The notes: generated from the sequence alone by a model not told the origin. A stretch of DNA of 64,000 bases from Denitromonas iodatirespirans (GCF_018524365.1 NZ_JAEKFT010000005.1:1-64000), one strand, 5' to 3'. Shown: positions 31,692 to 41,042, counted from the first letter of the stretch. Numbers and translations: made by a program.

Positions 31692-32126
31692 TCAAAATTG
31701 GGGCACCAGACGTGCTTTCTCGACTTCCTCGAGCGGGATTTCCAGCACGCCAGCATCTTGCGCCAGCAGCACTTTCCCGTCGACGAAGCCCTTGAGCACG
31801 CCCGAAAAATTGCGTTGATTTCCGTTGTTCAATGGCAGATGCGTGCGCAGCTGGATGGTTTCGCCGGCAAAGCGCTCGAAATCAGCCGCTTTCTTGAGCG
31901 GGCGATCCAGGCCGGGCGAGGATACTTCCAGGCGGTCATAGTCGACATTCTCGACTTCGAACACCCGCGTGAGCTGGTTGCTGACGGTGGCGCAATCATC
32001 CACCGTGATGCCGCGCGGCACATCGATGAATACGCGCAGCAGCCTTGCCCGTGGCGACATCTCGATGTCCACGAGTTCAAAACCCAAGCCCGTCACCACC
32101 TGTTCGACCAAGCCAGCCAGATCCAT
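31692..32126 (-). CDS. rimP: Ribosome maturation factor RimP
   Basis: A 144-residue 30S assembly factor. Typical segments are LVEQVVTGLGFELVDIE, LRVFIDVPRGITVDDCATVS and DRLEVSSPGLDRPLKKAADF. The ATG at 32126 is preferred to an in-frame TTG 12 bases earlier, which lies in the T-tract of the upstream hairpin. It is the first gene of the rimP-nusA-infB-rbfA-truB-rpsO-pnp string, with a promoter and a potential attenuator directly upstream. Confidence 0.95.
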   Translation of the reverse strand: MDLAGLVEQVVTGLGFELVDIEMSPRARLLRVFIDVPRGITVDDCATVSNQLTRVFEVENVDYDRLEVSSPGLDRPLKKAADFERFAGETIQLRTHLPLNNGNQRNFSGVLKGFVDGKVLLAQDAGVLEIPLEEVEKARLVPQF

Positions 32127-32136
32127 TTTCGCGCCC

Positions 32137-32164
32137 AAAAATAAAAAAATGGGCTCGCGCCCAT
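32137..32164 (-). terminator. Intrinsic terminator in the rimP leader (possible attenuator)
   Basis: On the minus strand ATGGGC / GCCCAT with a GCGA loop (32149-32164) is followed by a T-rich tract TTTTTTTATTTTT, 10 bases before the rimP start. It lies downstream of the rimP promoter, so it is inside the rimP leader as well as behind rluB. The right arm GCCCA could also pair with TGGGC next to the rimP start, giving a competing fold. Confidence 0.7.
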
Positions 32165-32190
32165 CCCCATCGTTTCAACTGGAAATCGGT

Positions 32191-32217
32191 GTTTTGGTGA
32201 CGCGCGGCCACCAAAAC
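32191..32217 (-). promoter_or_regulatory. 5' hairpin of the rimP-nusA leader
   Basis: A perfect 9-bp stem GTTTTGGTG / CACCAAAAC begins at about the predicted transcription start. It could protect the 5' end of the mRNA or take part in leader refolding. Confidence 0.5.
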
Positions 32218-32223
32218 TCTCGA

Positions 32224-32252
32224 ATTATAACCACTTACGAAGCCCCAGGCAA
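32224..32252 (-). promoter_or_regulatory. Sigma70 promoter of the rimP-nusA-infB operon
   Basis: On the minus strand TTGCCT (-35, 32247-32252), a 17-base spacer and a perfect TATAAT (-10, 32224-32229). The predicted start gives a leader of about 90 bases ahead of rimP. Confidence 0.8.
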
Positions 32253-32254
32253 TT

Positions 32255-33619
32255 TTACCGTCGTGACCGACGCCCCTTGCCCGGTTGGCTTTTGGGTGCC
32301 TCGATGCCGGCCAGCTGGCACACCAGCGCCTCCTCAACATCTTCCACCTGCCCGCGCTTGAGGCGCGAGGGCAGCAGCACCGGTCCGTAGCGCACGCGCA
32401 TCAGACGGCTGACCGTCAACTCCAGCGCCTCGAACATGCGACGCACCTCACGGTTGCGCCCCTCCGACAGCACCACGTGATACCAATGATTGGACCCTTC
32501 CCCGCCGCGATCCACCACGCTGGTGAAACGCGCTTCGCCATCGCCCAGCTCAATGCCGTTCTTCAGCAAGGCGATCTGCTCGTCGGTCAACGTCCCGAGA
32601 ATGCGCACGGCGTACTCCCGCTCCATCTCGTAGCGCGGGTGCATCAGGCGATTGGCCAAGGCCCCGTCGTCGGTAAACAGCAGCAGGCCAGAGGTGTTGA
32701 AATCCAGGCGTCCCACCGCCACCCAACGTCCATGGCGCAACTTGGGCAGCTGCTCGAAGACTGTCGCCCGTCCTTCCGGATCGTCCCGCGAGACAATCTC
32801 GCCTTCGGGCTTGTGATACATCAGCACCCGCGGCACCTTGGTCTCGAAACGCAACTGCACCAGCTTGCCATTGACCCGGATGCGATCGGCCGGCGTCACC
32901 TTCTGGCCGATCGCCGCCGGTGCTTCGTTCACCGAAATGCGCCCGGCGATGATCATCTCTTCGATCTCGCGCCGCGACGCCACACCGATGGCCGCCAGGG
33001 CCTTGTTCAAGCGCTCGGGAACGGCAAATTGCTCGGGCACCCGGCGCCCGCCCTGGCCTTTGGCCGAATGCCCGCCACGACCGCCACCGGGACGCGGCGA
33101 GTGAGCCGGCGCCACGGGAGCGACGTTGCCATTGGCCTCGCCCTTGGGGCCGTTCTGTCCGCCTTGTCCGCCCTGTCGCTTGCCGCCGCGTCCGCCGCCG
33201 GAACCCGACTTGCGGGAGGCGCCGCGCGAGGCCACGTTGCCGTTGGCTTCGCCCCCTCCGTTGCCACCAGAAGCGCCGCCACCAGCACGGCGCCGGTCCC
33301 GACCGCCGCCGCCTTTCTGCCCCTGCCCTTCCCGCGGCGCGACGTTGCCATTGACCTCAGCCGCCTCACCGCCGCCCGAGCCCCCCTTGCCACCACGCGA
33401 TCCGCGCCCGCCGGAGCGGCGCTTCGAGCGCCCACCGGGCGCTGCGTTGCCGCCGCCTTCGGACCGTCCTTCGCCGCCCTGCGGCGCAGCCGGCGCATCG
33501 CCCGCGGCCCGCGCCTCACCTCTGGGCCGGCGCCGACGCCCTTCTTTGGGCGCCTCGCCCGCTTCGGTGGAGTCTTTAGGCCGCGTCGGGCGTCGGGTCG
33601 GTTTCTGGGAGTTCGACAA
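32255..33619 (-). CDS. rluB: 23S rRNA pseudouridine synthase RluB with long low-complexity head
   Basis: A 454-residue RluB-type enzyme (pseudouridine in 23S helix 89). The catalytic part occupies the C-terminal 240 residues: S4-like [21 protein letters not shown], then [18 protein letters not shown] with the catalytic Asp, and [14 protein letters not shown]. The N-terminal 200 residues are Gly/Arg/Lys-rich and contain three copies of a GNVA-bearing repeat ([27 protein letters not shown]), probably an RNA-binding tail. No ATG fits; a TTG at 33619 has AAGGA 9 bases before it. The start overlaps scpB by 44 bases. Confidence 0.9.
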   Translation of the reverse strand: MSNSQKPTRRPTRPKDSTEAGEAPKEGRRRRPRGEARAAGDAPAAPQGGEGRSEGGGNAAPGGRSKRRSGGRGSRGGKGGSGGGEAAEVNGNVAPREGQGQKGGGGRDRRRAGGGASGGNGGGEANGNVASRGASRKSGSGGGRGGKRQGGQGGQNGPKGEANGNVAPVAPAHSPRPGGGRGGHSAKGQGGRRVPEQFAVPERLNKALAAIGVASRREIEEMIIAGRISVNEAPAAIGQKVTPADRIRVNGKLVQLRFETKVPRVLMYHKPEGEIVSRDDPEGRATVFEQLPKLRHGRWVAVGRLDFNTSGLLLFTDDGALANRLMHPRYEMEREYAVRILGTLTDEQIALLKNGIELGDGEARFTSVVDRGGEGSNHWYHVVLSEGRNREVRRMFEALELTVSRLMRVRYGPVLLPSRLKRGQVEDVEEALVCQLAGIEAPKSQPGKGRRSRR

Positions 33620-34157
33620 GGTCCATGATCCTTTCAATTTCAGTCAACGGAGGCAATTCCGTCAGGCTTCTCAGCCCCAGCTCATCGAGAAATCGACGAG
33701 TCGTGGCCAGCAGCGCCGGGCGCCCGGGGGTATCCCGGTAGCCCACCGCATCGATCCAGCCGCGCGATTCGAGCGTCTTGATCACATTGGTGGAGACCGC
33801 CACGCCGCGAATATCTTCGATATCCCCCCGCGTCACCGGTTGACGGTAGGCAATGATGGCCAGCGTCTCGAGGACGGCGCGCGAGTACTTCGGGGGCTTT
33901 TCGTCTTTCAAGCGATCCAGGAAGACCTGCACTTCCGGCCGCGTCTGGAAACGCCAGCCCGAGGCCACCTGCACCAGCTCCACGCCCCGCCCCTGCCACT
34001 GCTCGCGCAGGGCTTCGAGCAGCCGGCGCACCATGTCGCTGCCCGGGTCCTCGGCAAACAGCTGCCGCAGCGCCGACACCGTCCTCGGCTCACTGGCCGA
34101 CAGCAAGGCCGCTTCGAGAATCCGGGTGTACTCCTCAGGCGTGCTCGGTTCCTGCAT
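33576..34157 (-). CDS. scpB: Segregation and condensation protein B
   Basis: A 193-residue winged-helix subunit of the SMC-ScpAB condensin complex. Family segments are [13 protein letters not shown] near the N-terminus, [19 protein letters not shown], and [24 protein letters not shown]. It overlaps scpA by 23 bases and rluB at its 3' end, forming scpA-scpB-rluB. SMC itself is not in the window. Confidence 0.93.
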   Translation of the reverse strand: MQEPSTPEEYTRILEAALLSASEPRTVSALRQLFAEDPGSDMVRRLLEALREQWQGRGVELVQVASGWRFQTRPEVQVFLDRLKDEKPPKYSRAVLETLAIIAYRQPVTRGDIEDIRGVAVSTNVIKTLESRGWIDAVGYRDTPGRPALLATTRRFLDELGLRSLTELPPLTEIERIMDLVELPETDPTPDAA

Positions 34158-34977
34158 CGTTCAGCTTTACGTAAATCGGCGAAAACCCGGCCGTCTGGGT
34201 AATCTGCACCAGACGCTCCTTGACCAGTTCGAGCACAGCCAGAAAACTCACCACCAGGTGCGGCGCCCCTTCCTTTGGGTCGAACAAGGACTCGAACACC
34301 ACGAAGTCCCCGCCCTGCAAACAACGCAGGATGCGGCTCATGTGCTCGCGCACCGAGAGACTTTCCTTGCGAATGTGGTGGTGCTGGGTCAATTTGGCCT
34401 GGCGCGCAATCCGCAGCCACGCTAACTGCAAGTCGTGCAGGCCGACTTCCGGCAAGCGTTCGACAACTTTCTCCGCGACGAAAATGCCGACCCATTCGAG
34501 GTCCCGGCCGACGCGCGGAATGGCGTCCAGTTTCGCGGCCGCCAGCTTCATTTGCTCGTAGTCTAGCAGCCGGCGCACCAATTCTGCACGCGGATCTTCT
34601 TCTTCCTCGATCGCACGTGGCGATTTCGGCAACAACATCCGCGATTTGATCTCCAGCAGCATCGCCGCGATCAGCAAATAATCGGCCGCCAATTCCAGGT
34701 TGTGGCGACGCATCGCCTCGACGTATTCGAGATACTGCGCCGTCAACGCCGCCATCGGGATGTCGAGCACATCGATGTTGGCTTTGCGGATCAGGTACAG
34801 CAGCAGGTCGAGCGGCCCTTCGAAGGCATCGAGGAACACCTCCAGCGCTTCGGGCGGGATATACAGATCGGCCGGCAGCTTGAGCAGCGGTTCGCCGTAG
34901 AGGCGCGCCACCGCCGCCCGTTGCTCCGGCGTCTCGACCGGAGCGAGCGGCAGCTCGGCCGACGTGACGGAGTTCAT
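34135..34977 (-). CDS. scpA: Segregation and condensation protein A
   Basis: A 280-residue kleisin that bridges the SMC heads. The N-terminal motif [20 protein letters not shown] and the [22 protein letters not shown] segment are diagnostic, and the C-terminal winged helix ends in [16 protein letters not shown]. The ATG at 34977 has AGGTGG 8 bases upstream; a TTG immediately before it is less likely. Confidence 0.93.
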   Translation of the reverse strand: MNSVTSAELPLAPVETPEQRAAVARLYGEPLLKLPADLYIPPEALEVFLDAFEGPLDLLLYLIRKANIDVLDIPMAALTAQYLEYVEAMRRHNLELAADYLLIAAMLLEIKSRMLLPKSPRAIEEEEDPRAELVRRLLDYEQMKLAAAKLDAIPRVGRDLEWVGIFVAEKVVERLPEVGLHDLQLAWLRIARQAKLTQHHHIRKESLSVREHMSRILRCLQGGDFVVFESLFDPKEGAPHLVVSFLAVLELVKERLVQITQTAGFSPIYVKLNDAGTEHA

Positions 34978-34993
34978 CAAGTCGCCACCTCAG

Positions 34994-35353
34994 CCGCCAC
35001 GCCCCCTTTGGGGTGCGGCAAGCACAGTGAGTGTAGGGGCAGTCCGCGGCGCCCACCGGGCCGCCCCAAGGGCGCCGCAGCCCCCCTGGGAGGCAGCGAA
35101 CGTAGTGAGTGTGGGGGTCGTCCGCGGCGCCCACCGGGCCGCCCCAAGGGCGCCGCAGCCCCCCTGGGAGGCAGCGAACGTAGTGAGTGTGGGGGTCGTC
35201 CGCGGCGCCCGCCGGGCCGCCCCAAGGACGCCGCAGCCCCCTTGGGGGGCAGCGAACGCAGTGAGCGTGGGGGTCGTCCGCGGCGCCCGCCGGGCCGCCC
35301 CAAGGGCGCCGCAGCCCCCTTGGGGGGCAGCGAACGTAGTGAGCGTGGGGGCC
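34994..35353. repeat. 78-bp tandem repeat, four copies plus a partial copy
   Basis: Four units start at 35042, 35120, 35198 and 35276, each exactly 78 bases, preceded by a degenerate partial unit at about 34994-35041. Each unit contains two GC-rich palindromic parts: GGCGCC-flanked GGGCCGCCCC, and a CCCCCTTGGGGGG hairpin followed by CAGCGAACGTAGTGAGCGTG. Because 78 is a multiple of 3, open frames cross the array on both strands, but composition and position between trpS and scpA mark it as non-coding. The first two units are nearly identical, and so are the last two. Confidence 0.9.
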
Positions 35354-35354
35354 G

Positions 35355-36557
35355 TCACGAGTAGCCCAAGCCCATGGCGTCGCGAACGTCGCGCATGGTC
35401 TCCTGCGCCAGCTTGCGCGCCCGCTCGCAGCCGTCGGCCACGATGTTTCGCACCAGCGAGGGATCGTCCAGATAGGGCTGGGCGCGCTCGCGCATGGCGT
35501 CCTGCTCGCGCTGGATCGCTTCGAGCACCGGCTGCTTGCACTCCAGGCACCCGATGCCAGCGCTCTTGCAGCCTTGCTGCACCCACTCATGCGTGGCGGT
35601 GTCAGTGTAGATCTTGTGGAACTGCCACACCGGGCATTTTTCCGGATCGCCCGGGTCGTTGCGCCGCACCCGCGCCGGATCGGTCTGCATGGTGCGGATC
35701 TTCTTGGCCACCGACTCGGTGTCCTCGCGCAGGAAGATGGTGTTGCCATAGGACTTGGACATCTTCTGCCCATCCAGCCCCGGCATGCGCGCCGCTTCGG
35801 TGAGCATCGCGCCCGGCTCGGCCAGGATCATCTTGCCGCCGCCGTCGAGAAAGCCATACAACCGCTCGCGATCGCCGTGGCTCAGACTTTGCGAATCGTC
35901 GATCAAGGCCTCGGCCTGCTCCTGAGCGGCGGTATCGCCCTCTTGCAGGAACCGGGTGCGCAGATCTTCGTAGAGCTTGGCGCGCTTGCGCCCCAGCTTC
36001 TTGATCGCTTCGCGCGCCTTGTCCTCGAAGCCCGGCTCGCGACCATAGAGGTGGTTGAAGCGGCGGGCGACCTCGCGCGTGAGCTCGACATGCGGCACCT
36101 GATCTTCGCCGACCGGCACCTTGTCGGCCCGGTAGATCAGGATGTCGGCCGATTGCAGCAGCGGATAGCCGAGGAAGCCGTAGGTGGACAAGTCCTTGTC
36201 CGACAGTTTCTCCTGCTGATCCTTGTAGGTCGGCACACGCTCGAGCCAGCCGAGCGGGCACATCATCGACAGCAGCAGATGCAGTTCCGCGTGCTCAGGG
36301 ATGCGCGACTGGATGAAGATCGTCGCCTGCGCCGGATCGACACCGGCGGCGAGCCAGTCGATCACCATGTCCCACACGCTCTCTTCGATCACCAGCGGGC
36401 TGTCGTAGTTGGTGGTCAGCGCATGCCAGTCCGCCACGAAGAACAGACAGGGATACTCCGCCTGCAACTTGACCCAGTTTTTCAGCACACCATGGTAGTG
36501 GCCGAGATGAAGACGGCCGGTGGGCCGCATACCTGAAAGAACGCGCTCTGCGTACAT
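35355..36557 (-). CDS. trpS: Tryptophanyl-tRNA synthetase
   Basis: A 400-residue class I synthetase. The HIGH-type motif appears in RPTGRLHLGHYHG (about 13) and KMSKS in GQKMSKSYGNTI (about 205). It is longer than the 334-residue E. coli enzyme, as in a recognised betaproteobacterial type with inserted charged helices. Its start lies 8 bases after the M50 protease gene; a 78-bp repeat array follows. Confidence 0.95.
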   Translation of the reverse strand: MYAERVLSGMRPTGRLHLGHYHGVLKNWVKLQAEYPCLFFVADWHALTTNYDSPLVIEESVWDMVIDWLAAGVDPAQATIFIQSRIPEHAELHLLLSMMCPLGWLERVPTYKDQQEKLSDKDLSTYGFLGYPLLQSADILIYRADKVPVGEDQVPHVELTREVARRFNHLYGREPGFEDKAREAIKKLGRKRAKLYEDLRTRFLQEGDTAAQEQAEALIDDSQSLSHGDRERLYGFLDGGGKMILAEPGAMLTEAARMPGLDGQKMSKSYGNTIFLREDTESVAKKIRTMQTDPARVRRNDPGDPEKCPVWQFHKIYTDTATHEWVQQGCKSAGIGCLECKQPVLEAIQREQDAMRERAQPYLDDPSLVRNIVADGCERARKLAQETMRDVRDAMGLGYS

Positions 36558-36565
36558 GTGACGAC

Positions 36566-37225
36566 TCAGAATCCAAAAATGACGGCAAGAAAGTAACTGA
36601 AAACGCCGATCAGCGGGCCAAGAATTCGGCCCAGCATGCCGGTGATCAGCAACACGATGAGAATCGGGAATCCAAACGGCTCAATACGCGCGAATTTCCA
36701 CGCCAGACCCGCCGGCAACAGACTGACCGCGATGCGCCCGCCATCGAGCGGTGGGATCGGCAGCAGGTTGAGCAACATCAGGATCAGGTTGATCTGGATG
36801 CCGGCATCGGCCATCTGCGCCATCGGCAAGGTGTAGGCGGAGGCCGGCGCGACGATGGCGATCTTCAGCAACGCCGCCCAGGCCAGCGCCATGAGCAGGT
36901 TGGCGCCGGGCCCCGCGGCGGCCACCCACAGCATGTCGGACTTGGGGTTGCGCAGCAGCCCGAAGCTGACCGGCACCGGCTTGGCCCAGCCGAAGAGCAT
37001 GCCGCTACCACCGGCCAGCACACTCGTGGCCAGGATCAGCCCCGGCACCAGGATCGTGCCGACCGGGTCGATATGGCGCAGCGGATTGAGGCTGATGCGA
37101 CCGGCCTGCTCGGCCGTCGGGTCGCCGAAATGGCGGGCCACATAGCCATGCGCCGCCTCATGCAGGGTAATGGCCAGCAGGACGGGCAAGGCCCAGATGG
37201 CCACGAGGGCGATCAGCTCTTCCAT
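36566..37225 (-). CDS. Site-2-protease-family (M50) membrane metalloprotease
   Basis: A 219-residue polytopic membrane protein. Zinc ligands are visible in TLHEAAHGYVARHFGD (HExxH, about 20) and in the later LLPIPPLDGGR (Asp). Small S2P-like members of this type are widespread, with substrates mostly unknown. It lies between a YciO-type gene and trpS. Confidence 0.88.
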   Translation of the reverse strand: MEELIALVAIWALPVLLAITLHEAAHGYVARHFGDPTAEQAGRISLNPLRHIDPVGTILVPGLILATSVLAGGSGMLFGWAKPVPVSFGLLRNPKSDMLWVAAAGPGANLLMALAWAALLKIAIVAPASAYTLPMAQMADAGIQINLILMLLNLLPIPPLDGGRIAVSLLPAGLAWKFARIEPFGFPILIVLLITGMLGRILGPLIGVFSYFLAVIFGF

Positions 37226-37272
37226 GCACTCACGGCGTCAGAAAACAAGCGATTGTAGCAGAGCACACCGCC

Positions 37273-37905
37273 TCAATCGGCCGTCAGGCCGAAGGGCGAC
37301 AGATCGCCGCGCCCGGCCCGCACGAGTTCGGGCGAACCGCTGGACAGATCGATGACCGAGGTCGGCTCGCCGGGACAGCCGCCGCTGTCGATCACCAGAT
37401 CGACCAGCTTGCCGAGGCGATCGCGGATGTCTTCGGCGTCGGTCATCGGCAACTCGTCGCCCGGCAGAATCAGTGACGAGGACAGAATCGGCTCGCCCAG
37501 GGCTTCCAGCAGCGCCGCCACCACCGGATGCTCGGGCACGCGCAGGCCGATCGTTTTGCGCTTGGGGTGCAACAGCCGGCGCGGCAGCTCCTTGGTGGCT
37601 TCGAGAATGAAGGTGTAGGGGCCGGGCGTAGTCGCCTTGAGCAGTCGGTACTGCGCGTTATCGACCCGAGCATAGGTGCCGATTTCGGACAGGTCTCGGC
37701 ACAGCAGCGTGAAGTGATGGCGCGCGTCCACATTGCGGATGCGGCGGATGCGGTCGAGCAGCCCGCCGTCGCCGGTGTGCCCGCCCAGCGCGTAGGCCGA
37801 ATCGGTCGGGAAGGCCACCAGGCCGCCGCCACGCATGATCTCCGCCGCCTGATGCATCAGGCGCGGCTGGGGCTGTTCCGGGTGAACGGTGAAAAACTGG
37901 GCCAT
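37273..37905 (-). CDS. YciO/Sua5/YrdC-family protein (L-threonylcarbamoyladenylate synthase-like)
   Basis: A 210-residue YrdC-fold protein. The KGG-type nucleotide-binding start GGGLVAFPTDSAYALG and the TTPGPYTFILEATKELPRRL and KTIGLRVPEHPVVAALLEALG segments mark the YciO branch. YrdC/Sua5 enzymes make threonylcarbamoyl-AMP for tRNA t6A; whether YciO proteins do so in vivo is uncertain. It starts 10 bases after the PHP gene. Confidence 0.85.
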   Translation of the reverse strand: MAQFFTVHPEQPQPRLMHQAAEIMRGGGLVAFPTDSAYALGGHTGDGGLLDRIRRIRNVDARHHFTLLCRDLSEIGTYARVDNAQYRLLKATTPGPYTFILEATKELPRRLLHPKRKTIGLRVPEHPVVAALLEALGEPILSSSLILPGDELPMTDAEDIRDRLGKLVDLVIDSGGCPGEPTSVIDLSSGSPELVRAGRGDLSPFGLTAD

Positions 37906-37914
37906 GACACTCCA

Positions 37915-38772
37915 TCAGAAACGATCGACCAGGCGCTGCCATACCGGCGTCACGCCTTCGGGCAAGGGGGCGCAACGCCCCAGATCGACCCGGCTCTCCT
38001 GCTCGCCGTGAAAATCGGACGCGCGCGACGCCAGTAGCTCGAACCGTCGCGCATACCGGGCAAATTTACTCACTTTCGCATCCGAATGCGACCCCGACAC
38101 CACCTCCAACCCCAGCCCGCCGGCCTCGACGAAGGCGGCCAGCAGGCGCTCCAGCTCGGCATCGGACAAGCGATATCGGCCCGGATGCGCCACCACCGGC
38201 AGCCCGCCCGCGGCACGGATCCATTGCACCGCGTCGGCCAGATCGGCCCAGCGCGTCTCCACGAAACCGGGCTTGCCGCGCACCAGATAGTGCTTGAACA
38301 CGGCATCGGTGTGCGGCATCAGCCCGATCTCCACCAGGTGCCGGGCAAAGTGGGCCCGGCTGACCAGTGCCGGATTGCGGGCAAAGCGCATGGCACCTTC
38401 CAGCGCGCCGCGAATGCCGAGCTCGGCCAGCGCGTCGCCCATCTTCTGCGCCCGCGCACCGCGCCCGGCGCGCACTTGGGTGAGCCCGGCCTGCAGTACC
38501 GGATGCGCCGCATCGATGCCGAGCCCGACGATGTGGATGGTCTCGCCGCCCCAGCTCACCGAGATCTCCACGCCGGGCACGAAGCGGATGCCGGCCGCAT
38601 CGGCCGCCGCCTGCGCTTCGGCCAGCCCGCCGGTTTCGTCATGATCGGTCAGCGCCAGGAAGTCCACACCGTTGGCCGCCGCGCGCGCCACCACCTCCGT
38701 CGGCGTCAGCCAGCCGTCGGACACCGTCGAATGGCAGTGCAGATCGGGGTTGTCGGGCATCGGTCGCGTCAC
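37915..38772 (-). CDS. PHP-domain phosphoesterase (RNase AM / TrpH type)
   Basis: A 285-residue PHP-fold metallophosphoesterase. Metal ligands are in PDLHCHSTVSDG, ALTDHDETGG, FVPGVEIS, and the C-terminal ASDFHGE. E. coli YciV of this family is a 3',5'-nucleoside bisphosphate phosphatase and 5' exonuclease; trpS next door follows the TrpH naming tradition. A GTG start at 38772 overlaps the hydrolase stop by four bases and has AGGAG 8 bases upstream. Confidence 0.88.
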   Translation of the reverse strand: MTRPMPDNPDLHCHSTVSDGWLTPTEVVARAAANGVDFLALTDHDETGGLAEAQAAADAAGIRFVPGVEISVSWGGETIHIVGLGIDAAHPVLQAGLTQVRAGRGARAQKMGDALAELGIRGALEGAMRFARNPALVSRAHFARHLVEIGLMPHTDAVFKHYLVRGKPGFVETRWADLADAVQWIRAAGGLPVVAHPGRYRLSDAELERLLAAFVEAGGLGLEVVSGSHSDAKVSKFARYARRFELLASRASDFHGEQESRVDLGRCAPLPEGVTPVWQRLVDRF

Positions 38773-39656
38773 CGGGGCGTCTCCTGTCGTGTCTCGCGCA
38801 TGAAGTCCTCGATCAGAGCGGCGATCTGGTTGGGGACATCGTGATGCAGGTTATGACCCGCGTTGGCGATGGAATGCTCCCGAAAATCCGAAAAACAGGC
38901 TTTGGCCGACGCGATCTGCGCCGCATCGACCCCCAGCTCCCGGCGCAAGGTCTCGTCCTCAGGCTCGATCCACATCACCGGCGCCTGCGCGCGCCGCCAA
39001 CAGGCCTCGGCCTCGGCGCGGCGATACAGCACCGGGTTGACCCGCTGGTGCGCCGGGTCGGCCGACAGCGTCACCCGCCCGTCCTCGCACGTCCGGCCGA
39101 GCACCTCGGCCAGAAACGCCGCCTTTGCCCCGTCGAGCCGCGGGTTGCGGTGCCGCAGCCGGTCGGCCAGCGCCTCGAAGCTGTCGTAGCGACGCCACGG
39201 TGGCGTCTGCGCCAGCGTGCCGAGCCACTTCTCATAGCGCCCCGGCGCCTCGTCGGCGGGCCGATCGGCCAGGCCAAAGGCGTCGATCGCCACCACCCGC
39301 GACACCCGACCCGGGCGGATGCCGGCATACAGGCAGGCGATGTTGCCGCCCATGCTGTGGCCCACCAGGCGCAGCGGCGCCTCGGGCGACAGCACTGCCG
39401 CCAGGGCATCCAGATCGCCCAGATAATCCGGAAACCAGTAACCGCCGCTCGCCCATTCGCTGCGCCCGAAGCCGCGCCAATCGGGCGCCACCACATGCCA
39501 GTCCTGGCCAAGTTGATCGACCACGAACTGGAAACTCGCGCCGGCGTCTCCCCAACCGTGCAACATGAGCAGCAGCGGCGCGTCGGCGTCACCCCAGAGG
39601 GAACAGTGCATGCGCAGGCCGCGCAGCATGAGATCGTGATGTCGGGCAGCGTTCAT
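38769..39656 (-). CDS. Alpha/beta-hydrolase
   Basis: A hydrolase of about 295 residues. The oxyanion-hole motif MLHGWGDAG, nucleophile elbow VGHSMGGN (Ser about 105) and C-terminal His in NAGHNLHHD form a complete catalytic set. The substrate is unknown. Other ATGs 9 to 27 bases upstream are possible starts; no clear ribosome-binding site decides. It heads the string hydrolase-PHP-YciO-M50-trpS and diverges from the glycine cleavage operon. Confidence 0.83.
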   Translation of the reverse strand: MNAARHHDLMLRGLRMHCSLWGDADAPLLLMLHGWGDAGASFQFVVDQLGQDWHVVAPDWRGFGRSEWASGGYWFPDYLGDLDALAAVLSPEAPLRLVGHSMGGNIACLYAGIRPGRVSRVVAIDAFGLADRPADEAPGRYEKWLGTLAQTPPWRRYDSFEALADRLRHRNPRLDGAKAAFLAEVLGRTCEDGRVTLSADPAHQRVNPVLYRRAEAEACWRRAQAPVMWIEPEDETLRRELGVDAAQIASAKACFSDFREHSIANAGHNLHHDVPNQIAALIEDFMRETRQETPR

Positions 39657-39711
39657 GGGCGGCATCATAACAAAGCCTTGCACCGCCTCCGGGCCGGTGA
39701 TACCGTTGCGC

Positions 39712-39891
39712 CGTCGCGCGGGAGAGCGCTCGAAAATCGAGCCGCCGAAGGCGTAACCCCCCGGAACCGCTCAGGCAAACGGACCGCCGACGAATCAACA
39801 ATCTGGAGAGCGATGTGGGCCGCGAGGCCGGCGCATCCACCGAAGGGGCACCCACCGGCCAAGGTGGAATCTCTCAGGTAGAACGGACAGA
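39712..39891 (+). promoter_or_regulatory. Tandem glycine riboswitch
   Basis: Two glycine aptamers lie in a row upstream of gcvT. Aptamer 1 (about 39713-39790) has GGGAGAGCGC, GCCGCCGAAGG and CTCAGGCAAACGGACCG. Aptamer 2 (about 39799-39890) has TCTGGAGAGCG, CACCGAAGGGGC and CTCTCAGGTAGAACGGACAGA. These are the hallmark conserved segments of the class. A terminator follows immediately, so glycine would be expected to switch the gcv operon on. Confidence 0.95.
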
Positions 39892-39893
39892 TG

Positions 39894-39926
39894 GGGACGT
39901 CACACCACGTGTGCCGTCCCTTTTTT
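39894..39926 (+). terminator. Expression-platform terminator of the glycine riboswitch
   Basis: GGGACG pairs with CGTCCC and an inner CACAC pairs with GTGTG around a CAC loop, followed by TTTTTT. It begins 3 bases after aptamer 2 and 34 bases before gcvT, so premature termination is the likely off-state. Confidence 0.85.
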
Positions 39927-39959
39927 GTCGCCTACACTGTTGAAAAGAGGAGCCCCGCC

Positions 39960-41042
39960 ATGGCTCGTTGCACCCCGCTTCATGCCGTTCATGTCGCCGC
40001 AGGCGCCCGCATGGTCGATTTTGCCGGCTGGGACATGCCGGTGAATTACGGCTCCCAGATCGAAGAACACCACACCGTGCGCGGCGATGCCGGCATGTTC
40101 GACGTCTCCCACATGCTCGCGCTGGATCTGACCGGCGCCGATGCCACCGATTTCCTGCGCACCCTGCTGGCCAACGATGTGGCCAAGCTCACCGTGCCTG
40201 GCAAGGCGCTGTACAGCTGCATGCTCAACGAGGCCGGCGGCGTCATCGACGACCTGATCGTCTACTACTTTGCCGCCGACCGCTTCCGCATCGTCGTCAA
40301 TGCCGGCACCGCAGACAAGGACGTGGCCTGGATGCGCAAGCAGATCGCCCGCACCGGCGCCAACGTGACGCTCGACGCCCGCCGCGACCTGGCGATGATC
40401 GCCGTCCAAGGCCCGAATGCCCGTGCCAAGACCTGGCACGCCATCCCCGGCTCCGAATCAGTCACGGCGGCGCTCAAGCCCTTCTGTGCCGTGGAAGTGG
40501 GCGACATGCTGATCGCCCGCACCGGCTATACCGGTGAAGACGGTTTCGAGATCACCCTGCCCGCCGCCCAGGCTGCCGATACCTGGACCGCGCTGGCCGG
40601 TGCCGGCGTTGCCCCCTGCGGCCTCGGTGCACGCGACACCCTGCGCCTCGAAGCGGGCATGAACCTGTATGGCCAGGATATGGACGAGTCCACCTCGCCG
40701 CTCAACGTCGGCCTGGCATGGACCGTTGACCTGAAGGACGCCGAGCGCGCCTTCATCGGCCGCACCGCGCTGGAGGCCGCCCCGGCCAGCCAGCAGGTGC
40801 TCGGCCTGGTGCTGCTCGAGCGCGGCGTGCTGCGCGCCCATCAGAGCGTCATCACCGCCCAGGGCGAGGGCGAAACCACCAGCGGCAGCTTCTCACCGAC
40901 CCTGCAGCAATCGATCGCCTTCGCGCGCCTGCCGCCGGGCGTGGCCGAGAACACCGAGGTCGAGGTGGACATCCGCGGCAAGCGCCTCAAGGCCCGCACC
41001 GTCAAGCTGCCCTTCGTTCGCAACGGCAAGCCCCTGATCTGA
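39960..41042 (+). CDS. gcvT: Glycine cleavage system aminomethyltransferase (T protein)
   Basis: A 360-residue T protein that transfers the methylene group from aminomethyl-lipoyl-H protein to tetrahydrofolate and releases ammonia. Recognisable are [44 protein letters not shown] and [25 protein letters not shown] lies 7 bases before the ATG. First gene of gcvT-gcvH-gcvP under the glycine riboswitch. Confidence 0.97.
   Translation: MARCTPLHAVHVAAGARMVDFAGWDMPVNYGSQIEEHHTVRGDAGMFDVSHMLALDLTGADATDFLRTLLANDVAKLTVPGKALYSCMLNEAGGVIDDLIVYYFAADRFRIVVNAGTADKDVAWMRKQIARTGANVTLDARRDLAMIAVQGPNARAKTWHAIPGSESVTAALKPFCAVEVGDMLIARTGYTGEDGFEITLPAAQAADTWTALAGAGVAPCGLGARDTLRLEAGMNLYGQDMDESTSPLNVGLAWTVDLKDAERAFIGRTALEAAPASQQVLGLVLLERGVLRAHQSVITAQGEGETTSGSFSPTLQQSIAFARLPPGVAENTEVEVDIRGKRLKARTVKLPFVRNGKPLI

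Noticed and set aside
34977-35353. Protein-coding frames across the 78-bp repeats
   Set aside because: The unit is a multiple of 3, which keeps all frames open by chance; the palindromes and intergenic place argue for non-coding DNA.
34994-35353. CRISPR array
   Set aside because: The repeats are directly adjacent with no unique spacers, and no cas genes are nearby.
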